NCBI GenBank assembly: GCA_021772135.1
Contig: JADYXQ010000003.1
Coordinates: 1 to 60,479, forward strand
DNA length: 60,479 nt
DNA from: Candidatus Obscuribacter sp.
GTDB taxonomy: Bacteria; Cyanobacteriota; Vampirovibrionia; Obscuribacterales; Obscuribacteraceae
Direction: 5' to 3'
Numbering within the stretch: position 1 is the stretch's first letter; every line of letters starts with the position of its first letter. The notes beneath the pieces were generated by a model. The model had not been told where the DNA came from and did no database searches. It worked only from the letters and a program-made list of their open reading frames with translations. Below are positions 8,284 through 17,030 of the stretch, one piece after another. The position numbers and the translations under genes are program-made.

Positions 8284-9507
8284 CTAAGCCAGGCGTTTGC
8301 GATTTAAGTGCACCGCATCTTTTATCTTTTTAAAAGTGTCGGTTCTAATCGGCAGGTCGTCAGTGAATTCATCAAAGCGTCCCACAACTTCAGTGATACG
8401 CTCAATCGACTGAACCGCAGTCTTTTCCCTGACGCCACCTTTCTTTGCCAACTCCAATAAATGTTTGCGAGTTGGTTCGCGCGCCTCTCCACAAATGTCC
8501 ATTTGATGCTCACCGCTTGGTCCCTCGCAAAAGGTCAAATCGTAACCAGGTGAAAACCGCCATCGGCCGTCCTTTCCCATTAGAAACGAAAAATTTTTTA
8601 AGTGATCGTCCCTGTTATTGAATACGACATTGAACACGCATCTCTCGTACGCATGCACTACCTCACGCTCGTCATTGGTCATGCGGCGAGTCAATCGCAA
8701 GAGGTTGGTGTAATCCAGTTGTGGAATTCGAAAATCTACATGCGCGGCTCCAGCTGCTGTATGCATGGGCACTCGCATTCCACAGTCACGATCAAATCTC
8801 TCGATTGCAAATGCCGAGAATTCTTTGTCCAAATCGAAATATGATGTCCATGGCATTTGAAGTCCGCAAGCACTGGCAATGCGAGCGTACATTGCTTCTA
8901 TCGCACAGACTTCCTTGGGCTCGTTTTGCGCAGGAAACTTGACTAACACCGGAATGCCGACGCTGCCGGCCCAGTTGGTCATTCGGTTATTTGCTCGATC
9001 AAGGTTGAGCAAGACTTTAGGGCGCGCTCCATGCGGAGATCCGCCCATCATAACTAGTTTGCGCAGCAACTTTTCGCTATCATCGTTCAACACTTCGCGA
9101 GTTTCCCGCGCAAGCTCTAATAGCTGAACGTCTTCATGGGTCAGTGATTTGCTCTGAGCCGGCTCAAAGGCAAGTGCGCCCATAGCGTGATCACCGATAA
9201 AAGCTAGTCTATCTAAAGGGGATATTTGATCTGACCGTCGCCCTTGCTTGCGAAACAAGCGGTCCATCAGCATCATGCCCCATCCGTCAGGCAGTGCGTC
9301 ACTTATCATTCCAGGCAATCTCAGTTGATGGTCCGGAAAACCACCGTATGCTCTTTCGCTTAAAGGCAACCTGTGTGGAGAGAGCTCCAGACCTCGTTTC
9401 ATGGCGTCAGAGGAGTACTCAAAAAGAAGATCATCACCGTCGTCGGCCAGAGTTCCTAATTCAAAACGCTCACCCCAACCAACATGCATCACACTAAGCT
9501 TTTTCAT
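8284..9507 (-). CDS. hipA: HipA-family serine/threonine kinase toxin
   Basis: 407 residues, the usual HipA length. N-terminal HipA_N region, then the kinase core: glycine-rich loop GGSPHGARPK (155-164), ATP lysine in VLVKFP (K190), FAIERFDR, catalytic NNRDDHLKN (297-305, Asp300) and metal-binding GYD (321-323). HipA kinases phosphorylate translation-related targets and induce dormancy; HipB neutralises them. It overlaps hipB by 14 bp in the usual HipB-HipA order. All catalytic residues I can check are present, so the module looks intact. The true target of this branch is unknown. Confidence 0.93.
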   Translation of the reverse strand: MKKLSVMHVGWGERFELGTLADDGDDLLFEYSSDAMKRGLELSPHRLPLSERAYGGFPDHQLRLPGMISDALPDGWGMMLMDRLFRKQGRRSDQISPLDRLAFIGDHAMGALAFEPAQSKSLTHEDVQLLELARETREVLNDDSEKLLRKLVMMGGSPHGARPKVLLNLDRANNRMTNWAGSVGIPVLVKFPAQNEPKEVCAIEAMYARIASACGLQMPWTSYFDLDKEFSAFAIERFDRDCGMRVPMHTAAGAAHVDFRIPQLDYTNLLRLTRRMTNDEREVVHAYERCVFNVVFNNRDDHLKNFSFLMGKDGRWRFSPGYDLTFCEGPSGEHQMDICGEAREPTRKHLLELAKKGGVREKTAVQSIERITEVVGRFDEFTDDLPIRTDTFKKIKDAVHLNRKRLA

Positions 9508-9814
9508 GAGTGTGCCTTTGTCGTTTCGTGGCTCTCATTCTTTGGAGACTTGCTTGTTCCATGTCCTTAATTGACTTCGGTTTTAAATCAAGCAAAGTTG
9601 CCATCGAATCAATCAATCCTAGCGCCGTGACGATGCGCAAGAATACTTCGAATGGGCCCCGCCCTGAGCGCTCGAAGTTGCTCAAAGAACGTTCGGAAAT
9701 CCCAGCACGAACGGCCAATTCGCTTTGCTGTAGGTTCTGCGCCAGCCTGTGTGCTCGAAGTCGATCTCCGAATTCGCTAGCAATCTCACCTGCCGTGGAC
9801 AAATCAAACTGCAT
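9494..9814 (-). CDS. hipB: HipB-family antitoxin, XRE-type HTH
   Basis: 106 residues. The HTH spans about 15-70: FGDRLRAHRLAQNLQQSELA, then RAGISERSLSNFERSGRGP as the recognition region, as in XRE/HipB regulators. The C-terminal tail (KSIKDMEQASLQRMRATKR) is basic. In this family the protein forms a dimer that represses its promoter and binds HipA. It is the first gene of the pair and overlaps hipA by 14 bp, implying translational coupling. A candidate promoter lies 43-71 bp upstream. Confidence 0.9.
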   Translation of the reverse strand: MQFDLSTAGEIASEFGDRLRAHRLAQNLQQSELAVRAGISERSLSNFERSGRGPFEVFLRIVTALGLIDSMATLLDLKPKSIKDMEQASLQRMRATKRQRHTHEKA

Positions 9815-9856
9815 TTTTCTACAGGTTATCTCACTAATCGGCCATCAATATGCAAT

Positions 9857-9885
9857 ATTTTACCAGTTATGCCAGGCCAAAGCAA
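9857..9885 (-). promoter_or_regulatory. Candidate hipBA promoter
   Basis: On the minus strand TTGCTT (9885-9880), a 17-nt spacer and TAAAAT (9862-9857) precede hipB by about 43 nt. The -10 is good and the -35 moderate. I could not identify a clear HipB operator palindrome. Confidence 0.4.
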
Positions 9886-9940
9886 TTGTAAAACAAACCA
9901 TGCCATGGCTGCCGTGCGACAGGCCTAGCCAAGCGTACTC

Positions 9941-9978
9941 TTGACACTTTGTCGATATTTCGATATTATTGGAAATAT
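9941..9978 (+). promoter_or_regulatory. arsR promoter with overlapping operator
   Basis: TTGACA (9941-9946), 17 nt, TATTAT (9964-9969): close to sigma-70 consensus. The inverted repeat ATATTTC (9955-9961) / GAAATAT (9972-9978) straddles the -10, as expected for ArsR autorepression. The expected transcription start, about 9976, coincides with the arsR ATG at 9977, so the mRNA is probably leaderless. Confidence 0.65.
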
Positions 9979-10276
9979 GAAATCCAAACAAGCGGTCACA
10001 GCCCTCGGGGCCCTGGCTCAAGAATCACGACTGGAAGTATTTAGGCTCTTGGTTCGCCGCGGACCAGACGGAATTGCGGCGGGCGAGTTGAGCGAAAAGC
10101 TCGGTATACCTCCGGCTACTATGTCGTTCCATCTAAAGGAGCTGAGCAGTGCTGGACTGATCACTTCCAGGCGCGAAAGCCGGTCAATCATATACTCAGC
10201 TGATTATGCGCAAATGCAGGCGCTGTTGGGATTCCTCATGGAAAACTGCTGTGCAGACAATGGAGGCAAATGCTAA
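9977..10276 (+). CDS. arsR: ArsR-family metalloregulator
   Basis: 99 residues. Winged helix typical of ArsR/SmtB: ALAQESRLEVFRLLVRRGPDG, AGELSEKLGIPPATMSFHLKELSSAGLI, wing SRRESRSIIYSAD. The C-terminal CC (ENCCADNGGKC) gives an As(III)-binding thiol cluster as in several C-terminal-type ArsR repressors. There is no ELCVCDL box in the recognition helix. I chose ATG 9977 because the upstream in-frame extension lies inside the promoter. It overlaps arsI in a TAATG arrangement, so the two are co-translated. It should derepress on trivalent arsenicals. Confidence 0.9.
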   Translation: MKSKQAVTALGALAQESRLEVFRLLVRRGPDGIAAGELSEKLGIPPATMSFHLKELSSAGLITSRRESRSIIYSADYAQMQALLGFLMENCCADNGGKC

Positions 10277-10749
10277 TGAAAAGGTTACACGTACATGTCG
10301 CGGTCGAAAGTCTGGATGATTCCATCAAGTTCTATTCGACGCTGTTCGAAAGCGAACCGACCGTTAAAAAAGAAGACTATGCAAAGTGGATGCTGGAAGA
10401 TCCGCGCGTAAATTTTGCCATCTCAGCACGAGGCCGGGTGCCAGGCTTAGACCATTTGGGCATTCAGGCGGAAGACAAAGACGAATTGAATCAACTTTCT
10501 GCACGCCTGAAACGCGCTGACCGCCCCGTTTTAGACGAGGGTGAAACGACCTGTTGTTATGCCAAAGGTGAAAAGAGCTGGATAACAGATCCGCAGGGCA
10601 TCGCATGGGAAGCCTTTTTAACTGTCGGCCAATCGACAAGCTATGGAAAAGACAACGAAGTATCAAGTGCTGAAGTGCCGCTGCACAGTCAAAGTGCTTG
10701 CTGTGTGCCAAGTCTAGACTCGGTTTCGGTGGAGATCAAACGCAAATGA
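10276..10749 (+). CDS. arsI: ArsI/CadI-family C-As lyase (VOC fold)
   Basis: 157 residues from ATG 10276; an in-frame ATG at 10270 is also possible. VOC-fold protein with the ArsI signature. H5 (HVHVAV), H60 (LDHLGI) and E112 (IAWEAF) fit the Fe(II) triad, and the vicinal cysteines C93-C94 in TTCCYAKGEKSW bind the arsenical. ArsI is a dioxygenase that demethylates trivalent methylarsonous acid to As(III). A flexible tail with a second CC (SACCVPSL) follows the lyase core. Direct coupling to arsR supports the assignment. Confidence 0.9.
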   Translation: MKRLHVHVAVESLDDSIKFYSTLFESEPTVKKEDYAKWMLEDPRVNFAISARGRVPGLDHLGIQAEDKDELNQLSARLKRADRPVLDEGETTCCYAKGEKSWITDPQGIAWEAFLTVGQSTSYGKDNEVSSAEVPLHSQSACCVPSLDSVSVEIKRK

Positions 10750-10975
10750 AAGTGATTTTTGCTTGTGTTCATAATGTAAGCTCCTACAAAACTTGAATGC
10801 CCTGGATTGCGGCGCGGAAGAAGCGAACAGCAGAGCTTGGCTTGCAAGCACAGGGCGCTTGTAGCCTTCGATTATGGGGTCTAAGACCACGTCTAGGTCA
10901 GTGCTTGAGTCGGGAAATTTCCGCACGAAGCTGTTTGGCTAATTTGCGATTGAGAGAAATAACGCTTTCTAAAAG

Positions 10976-11064
10976 TGCTAAGAAATTTTACAACTTGAAG
11001 GTTGTATGGTTTTACAACTTCTAGGTTGTAAAAAAACCTAGGCAGCATTTTAGAAGTCACCCAT
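10976..11064 (+). repeat. Paired-palindrome element, copy 3
   Basis: TACAACTTGAAGGTTGTA (10989-11006) and TACAACTTCTAGGTTGTA (11013-11030) are 24 bp apart, separated by TGGTTT. CCTAGGCAGCATTTTAGAAG follows as in the other copies. Flanks are less conserved than between copies 1 and 2. It lies about 240 bp upstream of the ion channel start. The remainder of the 520-bp gap 10750-11269 shows no convincing gene; reading frames there lack coding character. Confidence 0.8.
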
Positions 11065-11269
11065 AGAAACTGTCTGAGCAGAAATAATCGCACTTAGCAC
11101 CAAATACGATGCAATTGCTATGAAAGATAATTCGGTAATTTGACGCGCTATTTGAGCTGTCATTCTGATGCCCACAGTAGAGCCTCCTCGTCTTCAACGG
11201 CCAGTTTGCCGGACATGGGGTGATATGCTCTTCTGCTCAGAGAGCCCTGATGAATTCAACGAGGTACAG

Positions 11270-12106
11270 ATGCCCTTAATCGAACCCAATGATCCACACC
11301 AGAACACCCCTGAGTTAGACCCTACACAAGAACAAATTATCGACGAACGCCTGAGACTGCTTAATAGTCTTCAAGACTGGCTGGAAATCCCCATGATCGT
11401 ACTAGCATTCTTTTGGCTCGCTCTTTTTGTCATTGAGATGCTCTGGGGATTAAATCCGCTCGTGGAGAGAGCGAGCAACTTGATTTGGATTATCTTTATT
11501 TTCGACTTTGCTCTCGGGTTCATACTAGCTCCGCTCAAAATCGTTTACTTGAAAATTAATTGGCTGAAAGCTGTAGCGTTACTGGCCCCAGCGTTACGAA
11601 TTTTTCGAATAGTGCGATTGGTGCGATTGGCCCGCATCGCTAAAATAGCGCGCAGTTTGCGTCTGTTGCGTTTACTTAGTTCTCTCAACCGTGGAATGGG
11701 TGCTTTGGGCGCAAGTATGAAGCGCCGGGGGGTTGGATATATCGTGATACTAACCTTGCTTATCACTGTCGCTGGAGCGGCCGGAATGTATGGTTTTGAA
11801 CACGAAAATACTGATGGCAAAGGGCTGAACACATATGGAGATGCGCTTTGGTGGACTGCGATGCTTATGACCACTATGGGTTCCGAGTATTGGCCGCGCA
11901 GTCCGGAGGGGCGCATGTTATGTTTTTTTCTGGCCCTGTACAGTTTTGCAATCTTTGGTTATGTCACAGCTACTCTAGCCACTTATTTCGTAGGACGTGA
12001 TGCCGACAATTCTGACGCTGAGTTGGCCGGAGCCGCCAGCATTGCCGAACTCAAGGACGAAATTGCCGCACTGCGGCAAGAAATTCGCAATAGCCGCATG
12101 ATATAA
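11270..12106 (+). CDS. Voltage-gated-type ion channel subunit with unusual pore
   Basis: 278 residues from ATG 11270, preceded by GAGG at 5 nt. The frame is open back to 11168 but without a ribosome site. Hydrophobic segments lie at 41-58, 71-90 and 98-107. S4 is RIFRIVRLVRLARIAKIAR (110-128), with Arg/Lys every third residue. S5 is 157-175, pore helix 193-201, filter TTMGSEYWP (201-209) and S6 217-242. A coiled-coil tail (258-274) may drive tetramerisation. TMGSEY replaces the potassium TVGYGD, so ion preference is uncertain. It precedes the RIC gene and follows paired-palindrome copy 3. Confidence 0.85.
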   Translation: MPLIEPNDPHQNTPELDPTQEQIIDERLRLLNSLQDWLEIPMIVLAFFWLALFVIEMLWGLNPLVERASNLIWIIFIFDFALGFILAPLKIVYLKINWLKAVALLAPALRIFRIVRLVRLARIAKIARSLRLLRLLSSLNRGMGALGASMKRRGVGYIVILTLLITVAGAAGMYGFEHENTDGKGLNTYGDALWWTAMLMTTMGSEYWPRSPEGRMLCFFLALYSFAIFGYVTATLATYFVGRDADNSDAELAGAASIAELKDEIAALRQEIRNSRMI

Positions 12107-12169
12107 AATAAAAGCCGCTTCTGTCAGGAATTCCAACCACCTCTAAACCATATCTAAGGTCAGTGCATT

Positions 12170-12649
12170 TTGAGTTTCCAAAATATCGTTGAAGAAATCA
12201 TGTCTACCCACCACAACCTTTTGCGGCGAGAATTACCAAAAATCTCTGAGCTTGTAAAAGCGGTTACTGCTGAAAATGCTGACAACAATTCTTTAAAAGA
12301 AGCGCAGCAGATATTTGAAAAAGTAAGATCAAAAGTCGAAGCGCATTTGCGCGATGAAGAAACCATTTTATTTCCAACAGGCATAGCGCTAGAATGCGGT
12401 GGCACTGCAGTTCCTACAGAAATGAATTTACTCGAACGACTTCACGAAATGGAAAAAGAACATGATGGCTGTGGCAATGCCTTAGCCGGTGTTTGTCAAA
12501 CAATTATCGATGATGCTCAAGCGAGCGAACTTAAAGAGCAGTTGCTTGCAACTATTGAAGTTGTGCAAGAAGATTTTGTGGCGCACGTTGAAAAAGAAAA
12601 CACGAAGGTGCATCCGATGTTTATTGAGCTGCTTGCAGCAAGGTCCTGA
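12170..12649 (+). CDS. RIC/YtfE-like di-iron hemerythrin protein
   Basis: 159 residues from TTG 12170, AAGGT being about 9 nt upstream; ATG 12200 would remove the leader conserved at 7853. The four-helix hemerythrin-like domain has ligands in the RIC (YtfE/ScdA) pattern: H14/H15 (HHNLLRRELP), H59 and E63/E64 (HLRDEETILFP), H98 (EHDGCGN), H139, E143 and H148 (HVEKENTKVHPMF). The N-terminal ScdA_N domain is absent. Family members repair iron-sulfur clusters after nitrosative or oxidative damage. It lies 63 bp behind the channel gene and is probably cotranscribed with it. Confidence 0.85.
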   Translation: MSFQNIVEEIMSTHHNLLRRELPKISELVKAVTAENADNNSLKEAQQIFEKVRSKVEAHLRDEETILFPTGIALECGGTAVPTEMNLLERLHEMEKEHDGCGNALAGVCQTIIDDAQASELKEQLLATIEVVQEDFVAHVEKENTKVHPMFIELLAARS

Positions 12650-12999
12650 CAGCCTTCTGGAGCTTAAGTGAGTCCAACGAAAAAATAATCTGGAAATCGG
12701 AAACAAAAATTTTTTTCAATTCGTCAGGCCCCAAAATTCGGGTTCTTCGGGCGCATTCGTCTGGTAGTATAACCCGAGTTTGATTTCGGCTCCCTGAGTT
12801 TAGATCTACATAACGGCTTCATCGGAGTTTGTATATGGCCCGCACACGTATTTTCGGCGTCTTTCTATTGGCGTACTCGCTGGTGTCTTTATCACCATTT
12901 GCTATAGCGGGTTCTGAACATCGAAAGTCCAGTGAGGGCAGCAAGTCATCCGAGTCTGCGTAATCGAAGTCACAGTCTCGATTCCCTTCTGAACGATAT

Positions 13000-15576
13000 T
13001 TGACCCACATCAGTACCGATAAACCCGTTTATAGATTAGGAGAAAAAGTCTATATTCGCGGCGTGGTACTGAACGCGGCCAACTCCAAACCTCTCGCTGG
13101 CAACAGTACTGCCGACGCCGCTATTCGTATCGTTGGCCCTAAGGGTGAAGTGGTAAGCAAGGGTGCCTCGAGTACTCAAGACAGCATATGGGCATTTGAG
13201 TGGGCGGCTCCTAACGGCTCTGCCTGCGGTGAGTACACGGTCCAAGTCAAATATCCAGACCAGCCCTGGGCACCGGCCGAGCGCAAGTTTGACATACGGG
13301 CCTACCGGGCTCCCAGACTGAAAACACACATAACATTTTTAAGAGACGGCTACGGCGCTGGAGAAAAAGTTACAGCAACTCTTGAAGTTAAGCGAGCTGA
13401 AGGCGGCGCTCCGGGTAGCGCAAAAGTGACAATGAATGCACGTATCGACGGTGTTGAAATTAACGGCGCCAGCGCTAACGTAGACGAAAACGGCCTGTGT
13501 ACAGTCAATTTCGACCTGCCTCAAAAAATATCAAGGGGCGAAGGCACACTGGCACTAATTGTCCAGGATGGTGGCGTTGTTGAAACCGCATCAAAAACAA
13601 TTCCTATTTTGCTTCAAACAGTTGATATTCAAATATTTCCAGAAGGCGGAGATCTGGTAGACGGCTACAAGAACCGTGTATACATCCAGGCCAATCAACT
13701 TAATGGCAAACCAGCCGATGTCGAAGGAGTTATTGAATCTGATACGAACGGCAGACAACTTTTCGGCATTGCCAAAGTTCACACAGAACATGAAGGTCGC
13801 GGACGTTTCGAATTTACGCCTCAAGCCAATGAACAATATTTTTTAAGAGTAACGAAACCAGCCGGGATTACTACTAGATATGCGCTACCGCCAGTCAAAT
13901 TGCAGGGCGCAGTGATCACGACCGACCAGGAAGTATTTAAAAAAGGTCGACCAATTACACTGCAGATTGGCTCGACTTTAAATGAAGTCAAAGTTTCAAT
14001 AGCAAAACGCGAAGTTGAGCTGGCATCACAAGTGGTGGCAATGAACGGTAGCAAGCAATCGAAGTTGAAGACCATCACGATGCCAGTGCCGGCCGATGCA
14101 GAGGGCGTTTTGACAGTGACCGCATGGGACGAGAAAGGCACACCTCTTGCAGAGCGCCTGATATTTCGCGAGCCTGGTAAACCATTAAATATTGCGATTA
14201 CATCTTCAAAGCAAAGTTATATTCCTGGCGACAACGCTGAAGTTAAAGTCAAAACCACAGACGCCGATGGTAAGCCAGTATCGGCCATGATCGGAATAGC
14301 GGTTACTGACGACACTGTGTTGCAAATGGTAGAAAAACGAGAGCAAGCGCCGCGTCTGCCTGTCATGGTATTTCTTGAACCGGAAGTAAAAGATCTGGCC
14401 GACGCACATGTCTATCTCAATCAGTCAGATGAGAAAGCACCGCTTGCTACTGATTTGTTGCTAGGGACACAAGGATGGCGCCGCTTTGCCTTAGTCGACG
14501 TGGATAAATTTATACTCGCTCAGGGCGATAAGGCCAAGCGTGCTCTTGCAGTAGACTCCAACTCCCAATCAGCTTCAGGCGCGTTTATCTACAAACCAAG
14601 TAGAAACGCAGGTAGACGCATCGGCGAAAATGATTATGATACTAGACTTGGTGCTGCGCTTAAACTTCCAGAAAATATCGGTCGGGTCGAAGGCCCGCGC
14701 GATATGAATCTTTTCCAGATAGAGCCCACTTTAGTTGACGAGCGCCACTACTCATCGGGAAGAGCAGAGCGCCATCAGAAGACTTCACCGACCCTGCCTG
14801 ACGGATCGCCTATACCTGACAATGATGGCGCCACAGCCAGTCTCAATAGTGTCGATCGTTACACGTTCTTCGGTTCAAATCACGGGCCTTACTTTGCCGT
14901 AGTTCGTCAATTCGCGCACCGTGTACGCAACAATCGCAATCCAAGCGATCGCAGCGATTTTGCAGAAACGCTATATTGGAATGCTGCTGTAAAAACCGAC
15001 GAAAAAACTGGAGAAGGCGTTGTTAGCTTTGGCCTGAATGACAGCGTCACTACCTTCCAGGTATCCGCTGATGGTTTCTCAAACGACGGCGCCATCGGTG
15101 CGTCCAATCTAGAAATCAAATCGATTCAACCATTTTATGCTGAGGCAAAATTGCCTCTAGAAGTGACCACAGGCGACCAGATTTTATTGCCTATTAGTTT
15201 GATAAACGCCACTTCAGATCTGCTTCGCAATACAACTATTGAAGTAGCACTTGCTGGTCCATTTAAATTGACGCCGATTTTGCAACAGATGCAAGAAGTT
15301 GCTGCCGGCGCCCGTGTGCGCTGCTTGCAACCGATTCAAGTAGGCTTCACCAAAGGCATGTTGCCTTTTATCGTAAAGGCGAAGGCCGGCTCATTCACTG
15401 ACAATGTTACCCGTGAGCTAACTGTAGTACTTAAAGGTTTTCCTGTAGAGAAAACTTTCGGTGGCCTGATCGAAGCTGGCAAAATGTTAAGCACGAGATT
15501 GTTATTAAAGGCAATGTCATTCCTGCAAGTGTCACCTCAACAACGCAGGCATTCCCGTCGCCGCTGGCTAATTTGA
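13000..15576 (+). pseudogene. Alpha-2-macroglobulin fragment 1: macroglobulin domains and bait region
   Basis: 858 codons open after the TAA at 12961. It starts in the MG2 domain (HISTDKPVYRLGEKVYIRG, the hallmark first strand of bacterial A2M). Further MG domains follow, then a low-complexity stretch around 14530-14830 likely to be the bait region, then the A2M segment (ETLYWNAAVKTDEKTGEGVVSFGLNDSVTTFQVSADG). The last about 30 residues are out of frame. The correct continuation in the +1 frame reads KHEIVIKGNVIPASV and joins fragment 2. Confidence 0.8.
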
Positions 15577-16562
15577 CTGGTGCTTTAGAGAGAATGATTC
15601 AAGAGCCAAATGGATGTTTTGAACAGACATCGTCCACCAGTTATCCCCTGACGATGGCCCAACAATATTTCTTGACGCATTCGGGCGTGGCACCAAAGTT
15701 GATCGAATCATCTAGAGAAAAGTTAGATAAAGGATACAAACAATTAGTTGGTTTCTGGTGCCCTGACAAAGGCTACGAGTGGTTTGGTGAAAATCCTGGA
15801 CACGAAGCACTGACAGCCTTTGGTCTACTGCATTTCAATGACATGGCAAAAGTTCGAGACGTGGATCAAAACATGATCGCAATCACCAGAGGTTGGTTGC
15901 TAAACCAAAAAGACGGAACTAGCGGATTTACTCGCAAACGTCGAGCGCTGCATTCATGGATTGAAGATAAAGATTGCTCTAACGCTTACATTCTCTGGGC
16001 TCTTCTAGAAACAGGACAAAATCAGTCAGACTTGAAAGCTGAACTCGCATCGCTCAAAACAGCATGCAGCAAAAGCGAGAACAGCTACGTCTTAGCTCTA
16101 GCGGCAAATGTATTTGCTTTAGCCGGCGACAATGCAGAAGCGAAGAGGCTGATGCAAAGATTGGCAGCATTGCAAATGGAAAATGGAGCGATGAGCAAAG
16201 TTACGAGTTCGATTGTTGGCAGTGGCGGTGAATCACTCGAAGGAGAAGGCACTGCCTTGGCCGCGCTTGCATGGATGCACGATCCTCAGTTTTCCGGCAA
16301 TGTCGAAAAAAGCGTAAAATATCTGGCAGATTCATGCAAAGCCGGTCGTTATGGTTCAACCCAGGCAACCGTGCTGGCCCTGCGCACTATCGTGAATTAC
16401 GACAAGCAAAAATCGCGTACCAGAGCCGACGGTAAGCTTCGTCTAATCGTTGACGGTCAGCCAATCGGCGACTGGGTAGCTTTCAGCAAATCGTCCCAAG
16501 AAGCCCTGAAACTCCCTGACCTTAGCGAGGCCGCCCCGGTAAACACAATGTTGAAATTGTGA
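15573..16562 (+). pseudogene. Alpha-2-macroglobulin fragment 2: thioester domain
   Basis: Reads NLTGALERMIQEPNGCFEQ: the thioester is formed by the Cys at 15615-15617 and the Gln three residues later, which would covalently trap a protease. The alpha-alpha toroid thioester domain follows (SYPLTMAQQYFL, KGYEWFGENPGHEALTAFGL, DKDCSNAYILWALL, GSTQATVLALRTI). The frame is lost near 16540 in a CCCC run. The apparent TTG start at 15573 is an artefact of the upstream frameshift. Confidence 0.8.
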
Positions 16563-17029
16563 TGGAAGGTGGTGGCACAATGCCGTACTCGTTGGCAGTT
16601 AAATACAACCGAGAAACTCCTACGAGCGACAAAGACTGCAAGCTTGATTTGAGCGTAAAAATGGCCCAAGACAAAATTGTCGAAGGCACATCAACTGAAG
16701 CAAATGTGCTTGTAGAAAACAAAACAGCCTTCGCAGTTCGCACCCCCATTGCCATTGTTGGTTTACCAGGAGGGCTCGAGCCGCGTCACGATCAATTAAA
16801 AGAGCTAATCAAACTCGGCACCATCGATGCGTATGAAGTGCGTGGTCGTGAAATAGTACTTTACTGGCGCGCCATGGCTGCTAACGCCAAGGTGCAAGTT
16901 CCGCTCAGTCTAATCGCTGCGGTACCTGGTACCTACACCGGACCAGCCAGTAGAGCCTATTTGTATTACACCGACGAACACAAAGACTGGACTGACGGAA
17001 TGCATGTGGAGATTGCAGCGAAGAACTGA
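16559..17029 (+). pseudogene. Alpha-2-macroglobulin fragment 3: receptor-binding-like C-terminal domain
   Basis: 156 codons continuing the A2M chain: GKHNVEIVMEGGGTMPYSL in the restored frame, then the C-terminal MG/receptor-binding-like domain ending with TGPASRAYLYYTDEHKDW, the usual end of this family. The GTG at 16559 has no ribosome site and is unlikely to start a separate protein. The stop is 1 bp from the stop of the convergent methyltransferase gene. Confidence 0.8.
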
Positions 17030-17030
17030 G

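Larger units (their letters stand above)
12835..17029 (+). pseudogene. Bacterial alpha-2-macroglobulin gene, interrupted three times
   Basis: A GGAG site at 8 nt precedes ATG 12835. The first 42 codons encode a signal peptide (FGVFLLAYSLVSLSPFAIA) and end at an in-frame TAA (12961-12963). The same frame continues without change into the mature protein at 13000. A first frameshift lies at about 15481-15492 (GGCAAAATGTTAAGC) and a second at about 16531-16545 (GCCGCCCCGG). Restoring the frames gives one protein of about 1400 residues with the thioester motif GCFEQ. Intact bacterial homologues are envelope protease traps. Three lesions make this a pseudogene unless some are assembly errors. Confidence 0.85.

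Noticed and set aside
8242-8340. Small frame beginning ATGAAAAAAGCGGG
   Set aside because: It runs into the hipA 3' end on the opposite strand, is about 30 codons long and has no recognisable features.
10797-11093. Short frames on both strands around paired-palindrome copy 3
   Set aside because: Composition is not protein-like, they overlap the palindromes, and there is no ribosome site.
11168-11269. In-frame upstream extension of the ion channel
   Set aside because: There is no ribosome site at 11168 and the extra 34 residues do not resemble the family; GAGG 5 nt before ATG 11270 supports the shorter start.
13000-17029. Three separate genes in the alpha-2-macroglobulin region
   Set aside because: The junctions are frame changes inside conserved domains and the internal starts lack ribosome sites, so it is one broken gene.
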